The notes under the pieces were generated by a model. That model saw nothing but the letters and a program-made list of their open reading frames with translations. It had not been told where the DNA came from and made no database searches. The position numbers were made by a program, and so were the translations under genes. From positions 1-64,000 of the forward strand of contig VBAH01000083.1 of assembly GCA_005884685.1 (NCBI GenBank): a stretch of 64,000 nt of DNA, written 5' to 3'. The DNA is from Alphaproteobacteria bacterium. Lineage in GTDB: Bacteria > Pseudomonadota > Alphaproteobacteria > Rhizobiales > Xanthobacteraceae. Of the stretch, positions 34,998 through 46,668 are shown in pieces (the first letter of the stretch is position 1; each line of letters opens with the position of its first letter).

Positions 34998-35465
34998 TCA
35001 CAGCGCCTTGGCCGCCTCGAGGACCGCCTCGGCGTGGCCGGGCACTTTGACGTTTTCCCACACCTGCGCGATGCGGCCGTCGCGGCCGATCAGGAAGGTC
35101 GTCCGCCGCACCCCCATGAACTTGCGGCCGTACATCGACTTCTCCCCCCAAACCCCATAGGCGATCAGCATTTTCTTGCTCTCGTCGGAGGCAAGCGGGA
35201 AGGTCAGGCCGTGCTTGTCGCGGAACTTGTCCTGCGCCTTGACCGGATCGGCCGAAACGCCGACGATTTCCGTCTCGGCCTTGGCGAAAGCGCGCGTCAG
35301 TCCGCCGAAGGCGATGGCTTCCTGGGTGCAACCTGGCGTGTCGGCCTTGGGATAGAAATACAGCACCAGTTTGCTGCCTTTGAAGTCGGCGAGCGCAAGG
35401 TTGCCCCCGCCGTCGCGCGGAAGGGTGAAGCTTGGGGCTTTCTCGCCGACGCCGGGGACCGCCAT
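34998..35465 (-). CDS. bcp: Thioredoxin-dependent peroxiredoxin (BCP family)
   Basis: 155 residues reducing peroxides. The peroxidatic Cys is C46 in KADTPGCTQEA. The resolving Cys found five residues on in E. coli BCP is replaced by Ile (QEAIAFG), so this is a one-Cys-type or partner-resolved enzyme. FLIGRDGRIAQVWENVKVPGHAEAVLEA at the end fits the family. ATG 35465 (MAVPGVG) chosen over an earlier Met 8 codons upstream. Confidence 0.94.
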   Translation of the reverse strand: MAVPGVGEKAPSFTLPRDGGGNLALADFKGSKLVLYFYPKADTPGCTQEAIAFGGLTRAFAKAETEIVGVSADPVKAQDKFRDKHGLTFPLASDESKKMLIAYGVWGEKSMYGRKFMGVRRTTFLIGRDGRIAQVWENVKVPGHAEAVLEAAKAL

Positions 35466-35629
35466 GTGCCTTCCTTTCGACGCTTTCAAAGGGTCAATGT
35501 GCCGGGGGACGAGGCGCCGGTAAAGGGCTGGCGGAGCAGGGGCAATTCGCGCGTGTCGGGGACTTCTGGCTCGGCCGGCGACGCACCTGAATTCGAGGTT
35601 GGGGACCTCGAACGCAAGGGGATGTCCGG

Positions 35630-38600
35630 TTGCGCATGACGGGGATCAACACGGCTGCCGCGGCGTTGCGCGAGGTCTGGTCGACCTTGGCGCTGCACGG
35701 CCGCGAGCTGGCCGAGCGCGCCGCCGATCGTCTTCGCTCGGAACATTCGGAACATCATGAACACTATCGCCCGCATCTCGCGGCGGCTCGCTCGCCGCTT
35801 GTGCGCCGCCTGCTGATCGGCGGCGGCGCCGTCGCGGTGGCGGCGGTGGTGAGCTGCGGTGTCGTCTGGTGGCAACTGTCCTACGGGCCGGTGGCGATCG
35901 ACCTCGTCACGCCGTGGCTTACCTCGGCGATCGAAGAGCGGCTCGGCGGCCAGCACCGCATCGAGGTCGGCGGCACGATGCTCGAGCGCGACGAAGTGGG
36001 GCGCTCGGCGCTCCGCCTGCGCGACATCGTGGTGCGCGATGCGCAAGGCACCGTCGTTGCGAGCGCGCCGAAAGCCGAAGTCGGCATTTCCGGTTTCAGC
36101 CTGCTCAGTGGGCGCGTGCAGACCGAGCGCCTCAGCCTGATCGGCGCCGAGATGGCGCTGCGCATCGAGCCGGGCGGGCAGATCAATATCCTGGCAGGCG
36201 CCGGCAAGCCGGCGTTGGCCGTGACACCAACGGTGACCAGCTCGATCGCCACCGCCGCGCTCGCCGCGTCGAACGAGCAGACCCGGTTGCCGCCGGTCGA
36301 GATCGCCGGCAATCCGCTCTCCGCGATTCTCGCCTGGATCGACCGCCTCGATTCGCTTGGGCTCGATGGCGGGTCGCTCGCCGAGATCGGGCTGAAGGAC
36401 TGCACGCTCGTCGTCGACGACCAGCGCGGCGGCAAGCGCTGGAGCTTCGAGCACATCAACCTGAGCCTCACGCGCCCGCAGGAAGGCGGCGTCGCCTTCG
36501 CGGTGAATTCGACCGGCGCGGATGGGCTGTGGTCGCTGACCGCGACCGTGACGCCGAAGCCGGATGGGCGGCGCACCATCGAGACGGTCATCCGCGACGT
36601 CTCGCCGAAAGACCTGATGCTGGCGCTGCGCGCGAGCGACGGGCAGTTCTCTGCCGACGTGCCGCTCTCGGCCGTCATCCGCGCCGAGATCGAGCGCGAC
36701 GGCACATTGCAGTTGCTCGAGGGACGCATCCTGGCGGGCACCGGTTACTTCGGATCGCGCGACGATCCGGACAGCCGCATCCACCTCGACGAGGCGCAGC
36801 TGAACCTGCGCTGGAATGCATCGACCCGGCAGCTGCAGATGCCGCTCGATGCGCAATCCGGCCCGAGCCGCGTCAGTCTGATGGCGCAGCTCGATGTGCC
36901 GGAAGACGCGGGCGCCCCATGGTCGCTCACCATCCCGCGCGGGTTGATCGTGTTTGCGTCCGCGGAGCGCTCGCGCGATCCGCCGCTGATCATCGATCGC
37001 GTCGCGGTGCGCGCGACTGTCGATCCGGCCCGGCGCGTGTTCGAGATCGAGCAGGGAAATCTCGCCGGCATGGCGGGAGGCTTCGCGCTGACCGGCGCGA
37101 TCGACTATTCGTCCGCCGATCCGCGCCTCGCGCTCGGCGTCGTCGGCACGCGCATGACGGTGTCGGCCTTCAAGCGGCTGTGGCCCGCGCTGATTTCGCC
37201 GCGGCTGCGCTCCTGGGTGGTCGAGCGCATCAGCGGAGGGACGGTCGAGAGCGTGACGATTGCGACCAACGCGCCGCTCTCGACGCTCGAGCCGGGCGGG
37301 CCGCCGCTGCCGGATGACGGGCTGTCGATCGATCTCGTCACCAGCGGCAGCACGTTGCGGCTGGTCGATGGCGTGCCCACGCTGCGCGATGCCGATCTCG
37401 TCACGCACGTGCAGGGCCGCACCGCGACGGTCCGCGTCGGCAAGGCGATCGTCGACCTGCCGTCCGGCCGCAAATTGACGCTGAGCAACGGCGTGTTCGA
37501 GGTGCCGGACACGCACCCCAAACCTTCGCCCGCGCGCACGCGCTTCCGCGCGGAGGGCACGGCCGACGCCGCCGCCGAACTGCTCGCGCTGGAGCGGCTG
37601 CGCGACTCCTCGAACGTGGCGCTCGATCCCGCGACGACGAAGGGCAATTTCGTCGCCCAGGTCGCGCTCGATTACACGCTCACCGGCGCGCTCACGAAAG
37701 ACAATCTGAACTACGCGGTCGATGCCGACATCACCAACTTCGCCGCCGAGAAGTGGGTGCGCGGCCAGAAGGTCGAAGCCGCCGCGCTCAAGCTCACCGC
37801 CAACTCGCAAGGCTTCTTTACGCGCGGCGAGGTGAAGATCGGCGGCCTGCCGGCGACGGTGGACTACCGCAAGCCTGCCGGCGACGGCGATGCCGAGGTT
37901 CGCATCCAGGCGACGCTCGACGATGCCGGACGCGCACGTCTTGGCCTCGGGATGGGCGATGCGCTTTCAGGTCCTGTGCCGTTCAAGCTGCAGGGCCGCG
38001 TCGCATCGATGAGCGACAAGGAAAGCCGTTACCAGGTCGAGGCCGACCTGAAGGACAGCAAGATCACCGAATTGCTGCCCGGGTGGTGGAAGGCGGCCGG
38101 ACGCGCGAGCCGCGTCACCTTCACGGTGGTCGACAAGCCGCAGGTGATGCGCTTCGACGACATCGTGATCGACGGGCCGGGCACGCTCGTGAAGGGCATG
38201 ATCGAACTCGACGCCAACGGCGAGATCGCGCTGGCAAGCTTCCCGTCCTTCGCGCTCTCCGACGGGGACAAGGCGACGCTGCGCGCCGATCGTGCGCCCG
38301 ACGGCACGCTCAAGGTGACCATGCGCGGCGAACTGTTCGATGGCCGCGGCTTCATCAAGTCGGCGACGGCCTCGCCGTCGGAGGGCGCGAAGAGCAAGCA
38401 GAGCGCGCGCGACTTCGATCTCGACGTAAAGCTCGCGACCGTCACCGGCTACAATGTCGAGGCGTTGCGCGGCGTCGAACTGAGGCTGTCGCGGCGCAAC
38501 GGACACGTGCGCAACTTCGGCATGATCGCCAAGCTCGGCGCCAACTCGTCGCTGAGCGGGGATCTGCGCGCCTATCCGGGCGGCCGCCAGGTGATCTATC

Positions 38601-39220
38601 TGGAGTCGAACGACGCGGGCGCGCTGCTGCGCTTCACCGACACCTATGCGCGCGTCAACGGCGGGCAGATGTGGCTCGCGATGGACCCGCCGACCGGCGA
38701 TCTGTTGCCGCAGGAAGGCGTCGTGAACGTGCGCGACTTCTCGATCCGCGGCGAGGCGACACTCGAAAAAGTCGCCGCCAACGGCAACGATCCGAGCGGA
38801 CGCAATCCGCAGGCGATCGGCTCCGGGGTGAGCTTCGCGCGCATGCGCGCGGAATTCACCCGCTCGCCCGGCAAGCTCACCGTGCGCGACGGCGTGGTGT
38901 GGGGGCCCGTGATGGGCGCCACGATCGAAGGGCAGTTCGACTATGCCCGCGACGACGTGCGCATGCGCGGGACGTTCGTGCCGGCCTACGCGTTGAACAA
39001 TTTCTTCGCGCGCGTGCCGATCGTCGGCCTGTTCCTCGGCGGGCAGAACGAAGGCGTGTTCGGCATGACCTACGAGGTGACCGGCCCGACCGGCAACGCG
39101 ACCCTGCGCGTTGCGCCGGTGTCGATGCTGGCGCCCGGCTTCCTGCGCAAGATTTTCGAGTTCCGCGGCGCCGAGAACGACAAGAATGCGGTGCCGCCGT
39201 ATTCCTCGCCGACGCGGTGA
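35630..39220 (+). CDS. Very large AsmA-like envelope protein (DUF3971 / AsmA C-terminal)
   Basis: 1,196 residues. A cytoplasmic N terminus, one membrane anchor at about 61-83 (LLIGGGAVAVAAVVSCGVVWW), then a long repetitive beta-rich periplasmic body. The YhdP/AsmA-type C terminus is seen in VNVRDFSIRGEATLEKV, FARMRAEFTRSPGKLTVRDGVVWGPVMGATIEGQFDY, YALNNFFARVPIVGLFLGG. The family is thought to bridge the periplasm and move phospholipid to the outer membrane. TTG 35630 has good AAGGGG spacing; ATG 35636 is the alternative. Confidence 0.88.
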   Translation: MRMTGINTAAAALREVWSTLALHGRELAERAADRLRSEHSEHHEHYRPHLAAARSPLVRRLLIGGGAVAVAAVVSCGVVWWQLSYGPVAIDLVTPWLTSAIEERLGGQHRIEVGGTMLERDEVGRSALRLRDIVVRDAQGTVVASAPKAEVGISGFSLLSGRVQTERLSLIGAEMALRIEPGGQINILAGAGKPALAVTPTVTSSIATAALAASNEQTRLPPVEIAGNPLSAILAWIDRLDSLGLDGGSLAEIGLKDCTLVVDDQRGGKRWSFEHINLSLTRPQEGGVAFAVNSTGADGLWSLTATVTPKPDGRRTIETVIRDVSPKDLMLALRASDGQFSADVPLSAVIRAEIERDGTLQLLEGRILAGTGYFGSRDDPDSRIHLDEAQLNLRWNASTRQLQMPLDAQSGPSRVSLMAQLDVPEDAGAPWSLTIPRGLIVFASAERSRDPPLIIDRVAVRATVDPARRVFEIEQGNLAGMAGGFALTGAIDYSSADPRLALGVVGTRMTVSAFKRLWPALISPRLRSWVVERISGGTVESVTIATNAPLSTLEPGGPPLPDDGLSIDLVTSGSTLRLVDGVPTLRDADLVTHVQGRTATVRVGKAIVDLPSGRKLTLSNGVFEVPDTHPKPSPARTRFRAEGTADAAAELLALERLRDSSNVALDPATTKGNFVAQVALDYTLTGALTKDNLNYAVDADITNFAAEKWVRGQKVEAAALKLTANSQGFFTRGEVKIGGLPATVDYRKPAGDGDAEVRIQATLDDAGRARLGLGMGDALSGPVPFKLQGRVASMSDKESRYQVEADLKDSKITELLPGWWKAAGRASRVTFTVVDKPQVMRFDDIVIDGPGTLVKGMIELDANGEIALASFPSFALSDGDKATLRADRAPDGTLKVTMRGELFDGRGFIKSATASPSEGAKSKQSARDFDLDVKLATVTGYNVEALRGVELRLSRRNGHVRNFGMIAKLGANSSLSGDLRAYPGGRQVIYLESNDAGALLRFTDTYARVNGGQMWLAMDPPTGDLLPQEGVVNVRDFSIRGEATLEKVAANGNDPSGRNPQAIGSGVSFARMRAEFTRSPGKLTVRDGVVWGPVMGATIEGQFDYARDDVRMRGTFVPAYALNNFFARVPIVGLFLGGQNEGVFGMTYEVTGPTGNATLRVAPVSMLAPGFLRKIFEFRGAENDKNAVPPYSSPTR

Positions 39221-39225
39221 CAGTG

Positions 39226-39379
39226 GTCATTCCGGGACCGAGCGGAGCGAGGGGCCCGGAATCCATAACCACAGCCGGTTCTTGAACGCTCGGATTGCGA
39301 TTATGGATCCCGGGCTCACGCCGGAGCCTGTCATCGGGCCGGCCAAAAGGCCGGACCCGTGGGCGTGCCCCGGGATGAC
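39226..39379. repeat. Palindromic intergenic repeat between the AsmA-like gene and tyrS
   Basis: Bounded by GTCATTCCGGGACC and CCCCGGGATGAC, with inner pairs GGAATCCATAA / TTATGGATCCC and a GGCCGGCC-AAAA-GGCCGG core. Fills the whole gap between two convergent genes, so it may also act as a bidirectional terminator. Confidence 0.7.
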
Positions 39380-39382
39380 TAA

Positions 39383-40639
39383 CTACACCGGCTTCAGCAG
39401 CACATGCTTCTTGCGGCCGAGCGAAAGCTTGATCACGCCTTCGGGGGTCAGGTCCTTTAGCGCCAGCACGGCCTTGTCGTCAGTCACGGTTGCATCGTTG
39501 ACCTTCAACCCGCCGCCTTTGATCTGACGCCGCGCCTCGCCGTTCGAGGCGACGAGACCTGTCTTCTCGGCAAATGCGTTGAGCACGCCGAGGCCCGCTT
39601 CCAGTTCGGCGCGCGGAATTTCCACGGTCGGCAGGCTTTCCGCCACCGATCCTTCCTCGAAGGTGCGGCGCGCGGTCTCGGCGGCCCGTTCGGCCGCCGC
39701 GCGGCCGTGCAGCATCGCGGTCGCCTCGGTCGCGAGCACCTTCTTCGCCTCATTGATCTCCTGACCTTTGAGCGCGGCCAGGTTGACGATCTCGGCAAGC
39801 GGCAAGGTCGTGAACAGCTTGAGGAAGCGCGCGACGTCACCGTCTTCGGTCTTGCGCCAGAATTGCCAGTATTCATAGGGGCTGAGCATGTCGGCGTTGA
39901 GCCACACCGCGCCGGCGGCGGTCTTGCCCATCTTGGCGCCCGATGAGGTCGAGATCAGCGGCGAGGTGAGCGCAAAGAGTTGCGCGTTCTTCATGCGCCG
40001 GCCGAGGTCGATGCCGTTGATGATGTTGCCCCACTGATCCGAGCCGCCCATCTGCAGCACGCAACCGTAACGATTGTGCAGCTCGACGAAGTCGTAGGCC
40101 TGCAGAATCATGTAATTGAATTCGAGGAACGACATCTCCTGCTGACGTTCGAGCCGCAGCTTCACCGAGTCGAATGCGAGCATGCGGTTGATCGAGAAGT
40201 GGCGGCCGACATCGCGCAGGAATTCGACATAGTTGAGCGTCGCGAGCCATTCGGCATTGTCCGGCATGATCGCGTCGGACTTGCCGTCGCCGAATTGCAG
40301 GAACTTCGCGAACACGCCCTTGAGCGAGTTCTTGTTCGCCTCGATCTGCTCGAGCGTGAGAATGCGGCGCGTCTCGTCGCGGCCCGACGGATCGCCGACG
40401 CGCGTCGTGCCCCCGCCCATCAGCACGATCGGCTTGTGGCCGGTCTGCTGCAGCCAGTAGAGCAGCATGATCTGCACCAGCGAGCCGACATGCAGCGAGG
40501 GCGCGGTGCAATCGAAGCCGATATAGGCGGTAATCGCCCGCGTGGCCGCGAGCTCATCCAGGCTTTCCGGCTCGGAGATCTGATGGATGAACCCGCGCTC
40601 GGATAGCACGCGCAGGAAATCGGACTTGTAATCGCTCAT
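39383..40639 (-). CDS. tyrS: Tyrosyl-tRNA synthetase
   Basis: Charges tRNA-Tyr. 418 residues from ATG 40639 ([17 protein letters not shown]). The class I signature reads [10 protein letters not shown] in place of HIGH, the KMSKS loop is KMGKT in [17 protein letters not shown], and [14 protein letters not shown] is the tyrosine pocket region. A C-terminal S4-like RNA-binding part ([17 protein letters not shown]) completes it. Upstream Met 25 codons earlier is rejected since the extension has no similarity and runs into a repeat. Confidence 0.97.
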   Translation of the reverse strand: MSDYKSDFLRVLSERGFIHQISEPESLDELAATRAITAYIGFDCTAPSLHVGSLVQIMLLYWLQQTGHKPIVLMGGGTTRVGDPSGRDETRRILTLEQIEANKNSLKGVFAKFLQFGDGKSDAIMPDNAEWLATLNYVEFLRDVGRHFSINRMLAFDSVKLRLERQQEMSFLEFNYMILQAYDFVELHNRYGCVLQMGGSDQWGNIINGIDLGRRMKNAQLFALTSPLISTSSGAKMGKTAAGAVWLNADMLSPYEYWQFWRKTEDGDVARFLKLFTTLPLAEIVNLAALKGQEINEAKKVLATEATAMLHGRAAAERAAETARRTFEEGSVAESLPTVEIPRAELEAGLGVLNAFAEKTGLVASNGEARRQIKGGGLKVNDATVTDDKAVLALKDLTPEGVIKLSLGRKKHVLLKPV

Positions 40640-40671
40640 CGCAAGGCTCGGTGGTACGGGGTCGCTGCCGG

Positions 40672-40746
40672 CTAGTGTCCCGATTCCGAAGTTCGTACAG
40701 TCTGACCGCAAACTCGCGTACGAACTTCGGAATCGAAGGACACTAG
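40672..40746. repeat. Inverted-repeat element, copy 1
   Basis: CTAGTGTCC...GATTCCGAAGTTCGTAC on the left matches GTACGAACTTCGGAATC...GGACACTAG on the right, a stem of about 25-30 bp. Lies between divergent tyrS and anmK. Confidence 0.75.
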
Positions 40747-40760
40747 CAAAGTTTATGATT

Positions 40761-40838
40761 CTAGTGCCCTTACGAACCCGAAGTTCGCGTTGTGGTGTGG
40801 CTGCAATTCGCGTGCGAACTTCGGCTTCGGGGCACTAG
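40761..40838. repeat. Inverted-repeat element, copy 2
   Basis: A second member of the same family 14 bases on: CTAGTGCCC...CCGAAGTTCGCG pairs with CGCGTGCGAACTTCGG...GGGCACTAG. Sequence differs from copy 1 in the paired positions on both arms, suggesting selection for, or spread as, a folded element. Confidence 0.75.
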
Positions 40839-40892
40839 CCGGTGGTGTAACAGGTCCGGTGCGGGATTCATAGAATCGGGAACCGCGGGAAA

Positions 40893-42005
40893 ATGCGGGC
40901 GATCGGCCTGATGAGCGGCACGTCGATGGACGGCATCGATGTCGCGATGATCGAGACCGACGGTGAGACGGTGTCGCGGCTCGGGCCGAGCGCGCTGCAT
41001 GGCTATCGCGAGCACGAGGTTGCGCTGCTGCGGCGCGCGATGGAGGCGGCGCCGGCGCTGCGCGCGCGCACGGAACGGCCGGGCGTGATCGCGGACGCCG
41101 AGCGGATGTCGACTGCGCTGCACGCGCGCGCGGTGAATGCGTTTCTCGCCGTGAACGCGATCGATCGAAAGACGATCGATGTCCTCGGCTTTCACGGTCA
41201 GACCATTCTGCACCGGCCGCAGCAAAGATTGACGGTCCAGATCGGCGACGGCGTTGCGCTCGCGCGCGAGACCGGTATTCCGGTCGTCTATGACTTCCGC
41301 GCCGCCGATGTCGCTGCCGGCGGGCAGGGCGCGCCGCTGGTGCCGGTGTTTCATCAGGCGCTCGCGCGTGCGCTCGATCGGCGGCATCCGATCGCGGTGC
41401 TGAACCTGGGTGGCGTCGCCAACATTACGTTCATCGATGGCGACAGCGATCCGATTGCCTGCGACACCGGGCCGGCCAACGCGCCGATCGACGACTTCTT
41501 TCGCGCGCGCACCGGGACGCCGCGCGATGAGGATGGCGCACGCGCAGCTGCGGGCCGCGTGGACGAGGCGACGATCGCGCGGCTGCTGGCGCATCCATTT
41601 TTCGCGCAGCCGCCCCCGAAATCGCTCGATCGCAATGATTTCCGCGCGTGGATCGGGGTGCATGCGGGACTCGCGGGGAAAAGCCTTGAGGATGGCGCGG
41701 CGACTCTCACGATGCTGACCGCCGCCACGGTCGCGCGGGTTGTCGATGTGCTGCCGCGCGCGCCGCGCAGTTGGATCGTAGCCGGTGGCGGCGCACGCAA
41801 TCCCACGCTGATGCGGATGCTGGCGGAAAAGCTTCGCCCCGCAAGTGTCGAGACGGCCGATCGGGCCGGCTGGTCGGCGGATGCGCTCGAGGCGCAGGCG
41901 TTCGCGTTTCTCGCGGTGCGGTCGCTGCAGGGACTGCCGCTGACGTTTCCGACCACCACCGGCGCGCCGCGACCGATGCCCGGGGGCGTGCTGGTCAGGC
42001 CCTAA
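40893..42005 (+). CDS. anmK: Anhydro-N-acetylmuramic acid kinase
   Basis: Recycles cell-wall anhydroMurNAc to MurNAc-6-phosphate. 370 residues starting [24 protein letters not shown], the ATP-binding hallmark, with [58 protein letters not shown] and [15 protein letters not shown]. All are diagnostic. Confidence 0.96.
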   Translation: MRAIGLMSGTSMDGIDVAMIETDGETVSRLGPSALHGYREHEVALLRRAMEAAPALRARTERPGVIADAERMSTALHARAVNAFLAVNAIDRKTIDVLGFHGQTILHRPQQRLTVQIGDGVALARETGIPVVYDFRAADVAAGGQGAPLVPVFHQALARALDRRHPIAVLNLGGVANITFIDGDSDPIACDTGPANAPIDDFFRARTGTPRDEDGARAAAGRVDEATIARLLAHPFFAQPPPKSLDRNDFRAWIGVHAGLAGKSLEDGAATLTMLTAATVARVVDVLPRAPRSWIVAGGGARNPTLMRMLAEKLRPASVETADRAGWSADALEAQAFAFLAVRSLQGLPLTFPTTTGAPRPMPGGVLVRP

Positions 42006-42017
42006 AATATTCTCCGT

Positions 42018-42092
42018 TCATTCCCGCGAAAGCGGGAATCCCGTTCTTTCTTCTTTCAGGCCATGGGTCCCCGCTTGCGCGGGAACGAGCGG
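42018..42092. repeat. Palindromic intergenic repeat after anmK
   Basis: ATTCCCGCGAAAGCGGGAAT and GTCCCCGCTTGCGCGGGAAC are two hairpins joined by a pyrimidine-rich stretch. The same two-hairpin unit is at 55056-55129. Between convergent genes; may stop transcription both ways. Confidence 0.7.
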
Positions 42093-42100
42093 GCATAGCG

Positions 42101-42760
42101 TTACGCCGCGCTGCTGTCCGCGGGCTTCAACCGCTTGTCGAGGTAGCCGGTGACCATCTGCATCAACGGCTCGATCTTGTTGTCGAAGAAGTGGTTCGCG
42201 CCCGGCACCAGCTTCTGGTCGATGATGATGCCCTTCTGGGTCTTCAGCTTTTCCACGAGGCCGGTCACGTCCTTGGCCGGCACGACCGCGTCCTTGTCGC
42301 CATGAATGATCAGGCCGGAGGAGGGGCAGGGGGCAAGGAACGAGAAGTCGTAGAGGTTCGCTGGCGGCGCGACCGAGATGAAGCCTTCGATCTCGGGCCG
42401 CCGCATCAGAAGCTGCATTCCGATCCAGGCGCCGAATGAAAAGCCCGCGACCCAGCAGGAGCGGGCTTCCGGATTGATCGACTGGGCCCAGTCGAGTGCG
42501 GAGGCCGAATCCGACAGTTCGCCGACCCCATGGTCGAACGAGCCCTGGCTCCGCCCGACGCCGCGGAAATTGAACCGCAGCACGGAAAATCCACGATGCA
42601 CGAACGCATAATAGAGCTGGTAGACGATCTGATGGTTCATCGACCCGCCGAATTGCGGGTGCGGATGCAGCACGATGGCGATCGGGGCGTGCTTGATGCG
42701 GGCCGGGTGATAGCGGCCTTCGATCCGGCCGGCGGGGCCGGTAAAGATGACTTCGGGCAT
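42101..42760 (-). CDS. Alpha/beta-hydrolase, probable esterase
   Basis: 219 residues with HPHPQFGGSMNHQIVYQL near the start, nucleophile box GFSFGAW, Asp in IIHGDKDAVVPA and His in PGANHFFDNKI. This is the small YfbB/OsmC-neighbour type alpha/beta hydrolase widespread in proteobacteria, substrate unknown. Divergent from the iron-sulfur operon. Confidence 0.88.
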   Translation of the reverse strand: MPEVIFTGPAGRIEGRYHPARIKHAPIAIVLHPHPQFGGSMNHQIVYQLYYAFVHRGFSVLRFNFRGVGRSQGSFDHGVGELSDSASALDWAQSINPEARSCWVAGFSFGAWIGMQLLMRRPEIEGFISVAPPANLYDFSFLAPCPSSGLIIHGDKDAVVPAKDVTGLVEKLKTQKGIIIDQKLVPGANHFFDNKIEPLMQMVTGYLDKRLKPADSSAA

Positions 42761-42849
42761 TCAGACCTCGATTTGACACCCGGCCATTCGGACGGCGGGT
42801 TGCACAGCTACGGCCCGGCTTGACGGAGCCGGCCGGCGAGCGTAACTAT

Positions 42850-42864
42850 TTAGAACTGTTCTAA
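42850..42864. promoter_or_regulatory. Irr-type iron control box before the suf operon
   Basis: TTAGAAC-T-GTTCTAA is a perfect 15-bp palindrome in an AT-rich patch 125 bases before the first gene. It matches the ICE/Irr-box pattern TTTAGAA-N3-TTCTAAA known from Bradyrhizobium relatives, where Irr represses iron-using pathways, including suf, when iron is low. The site is seen; the regulator is inferred. Confidence 0.65.
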
Positions 42865-42988
42865 TTTCTGGGACGGCCTCGCCATGCGGAACCGCGACCG
42901 GGCGAGCGTGGCGGCTCCTTTTGCATGATTTCGCGCGCGAAAAGCAAGTCTTTTGCTGCTAATGTGGACTCTGCGGATCGAGAATCAA

Positions 42989-44158
42989 ATGAGCGTGCGT
43001 GTGTATCTGGATTGGAATGCGAGCGCGCCCTTGCGTCCGGAGGCGCACGCAGCCGCGTGCGCCGCACTCGCGCTTTCCGGCAATCCGTCCTCGGTCCATG
43101 GCGAGGGCCGCGCCGCGCGCCGCCTGATCGAGCAGGCACGCGAGGACGTCGCGGCGCTGGTGGGCGCCGAGGCGCGCAACGTGATCTTCACCTCCGGCGG
43201 CACCGAGGCGAATGCGCTTGCGCTGTCGCCGATGCTGGAGCGGGGTGCGGACAAGCAGCCGTTCGCGCGGTTGCTGATCTCCGCGATCGAGCATCCTTCG
43301 GTGCGCGCAGGCGGACGATTTGCGCCGGGCGCCGTCACGGAAGTCCCGGTGAGATCGGAAGGCGTCGTCGATCTCGACGTGTTGGAACGGAGTCTTGCGA
43401 GTGGTAGCCGGGCGCTCGTCTCCCTGATGGCGGCAAACAATGAGACCGGCGTGGTGCAGCCGATCGCCGCCGCAGCGGAGATCGTGCACCGCTTTGGCGG
43501 CTTGCTGCATGTCGATGCGGTTCAGGCCGCTGGGCGCATGCCGCTCGACATCAATGCGTTGGGTGCCGACCTGTTGACATTGAGCGCGCACAAGATCGGC
43601 GGCGCCAAGGGTGCCGGCGCGCTGATCAAGCGCGCTGAGGCGCTGCATTTTGGCGATCCGCTGATCAAGGGCGGCGGGCAGGAGCGCGGCGCACGCGCGG
43701 GCACCGAGAATGTCGCGGCGATTGCCGCCTTTGGCGCTGCGGCTGCGGCCGCGAGGAACCGCCTGGGCGACGAAATCGCGCATATGGCGGCTCTGCGCGA
43801 ACGCCTCGAAGCGGGCCTGCGCGCGCTCACGCCGGAAGCCGTCATTTTCGGCGCCGACGTCGAGCGGCTGCCGAATACCACGCTGGTCACGCTGCCGGGC
43901 GCGAAGGCCGAAACCCTGGTGATCGGCTTCGATCTGGAAGATATCGCGGTGTCGTCCGGAGCGGCCTGTTCCTCCGGTAAAGTCGCACCCTCGCATGTGT
44001 TAGCCGCCATGGGGATCCCTCGGGAACTCGCGCGCGGGGCGATTCGCGCCAGCACCGGTGCGGCCACCACCACGGCCGACATCGATCAGTTCCTGGAAGT
44101 TTGGAAAAAGCTTGTGCAGCGCCTATCTATCAAGGAGAAACGCGGCCTTGCCGCCTGA
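42989..44158 (+). CDS. Cysteine desulfurase, IscS/NifS-like
   Basis: Takes sulfur from cysteine for Fe-S cluster assembly. 389 residues from ATG 42989 (MSVRVYLDWNASAPLRPEA). PLP lysine K202 in LSAHKIGGAKG; active cysteine C327 in SSGAACSSGKVAPSHVL, the class I loop. Starts further upstream exist in the frame but lack similarity. It leads the suf operon, 61 bases before sufB, giving this cluster two cysteine desulfurases. Confidence 0.94.
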   Translation: MSVRVYLDWNASAPLRPEAHAAACAALALSGNPSSVHGEGRAARRLIEQAREDVAALVGAEARNVIFTSGGTEANALALSPMLERGADKQPFARLLISAIEHPSVRAGGRFAPGAVTEVPVRSEGVVDLDVLERSLASGSRALVSLMAANNETGVVQPIAAAAEIVHRFGGLLHVDAVQAAGRMPLDINALGADLLTLSAHKIGGAKGAGALIKRAEALHFGDPLIKGGGQERGARAGTENVAAIAAFGAAAAAARNRLGDEIAHMAALRERLEAGLRALTPEAVIFGADVERLPNTTLVTLPGAKAETLVIGFDLEDIAVSSGAACSSGKVAPSHVLAAMGIPRELARGAIRASTGAATTTADIDQFLEVWKKLVQRLSIKEKRGLAA

Positions 44159-44219
44159 ACAAGCACCATAACCGACACAACAAACCCCGCGGTCCTTGAA
44201 ACCGCTGTGGAGGAGTTAA

Positions 44220-45725
<1,506 letters not shown>

Positions 45726-45730
45726 CGCCG

Positions 45731-45878
45731 GTGTTCCCGGGCAAGCCGCCAACGGGTCGGGCCAAAGGCCGGCCCGATGACAGGCTCCGCGGCGCGACCC
45801 GGGACCCATGATGCACCGGCACGTAACGATGGATGGGTCCCGGCTCTCGCGCCTGCGGCGCTTCGGCCGGGACGACAG
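45731..45878. repeat. Palindromic repeat between sufB and sufC
   Basis: GTTCCCGGGC...GGCCGGCCCGATGACAGGCTCC... GACCCGGGACCCAT ... ATGGGTCCCGGC ... GCCGGGACGAC: nested inverted pairs filling nearly all of the 176-base gap inside the operon. It would form a large hairpin in the mRNA between two genes whose products are needed 1:2. Confidence 0.7.
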
Positions 45879-45901
45879 CTGAGAGTTTGAAGGACGGAAG
45901 A

Positions 45902-46666
<765 letters not shown>

Positions 46667-46668
46667 AC

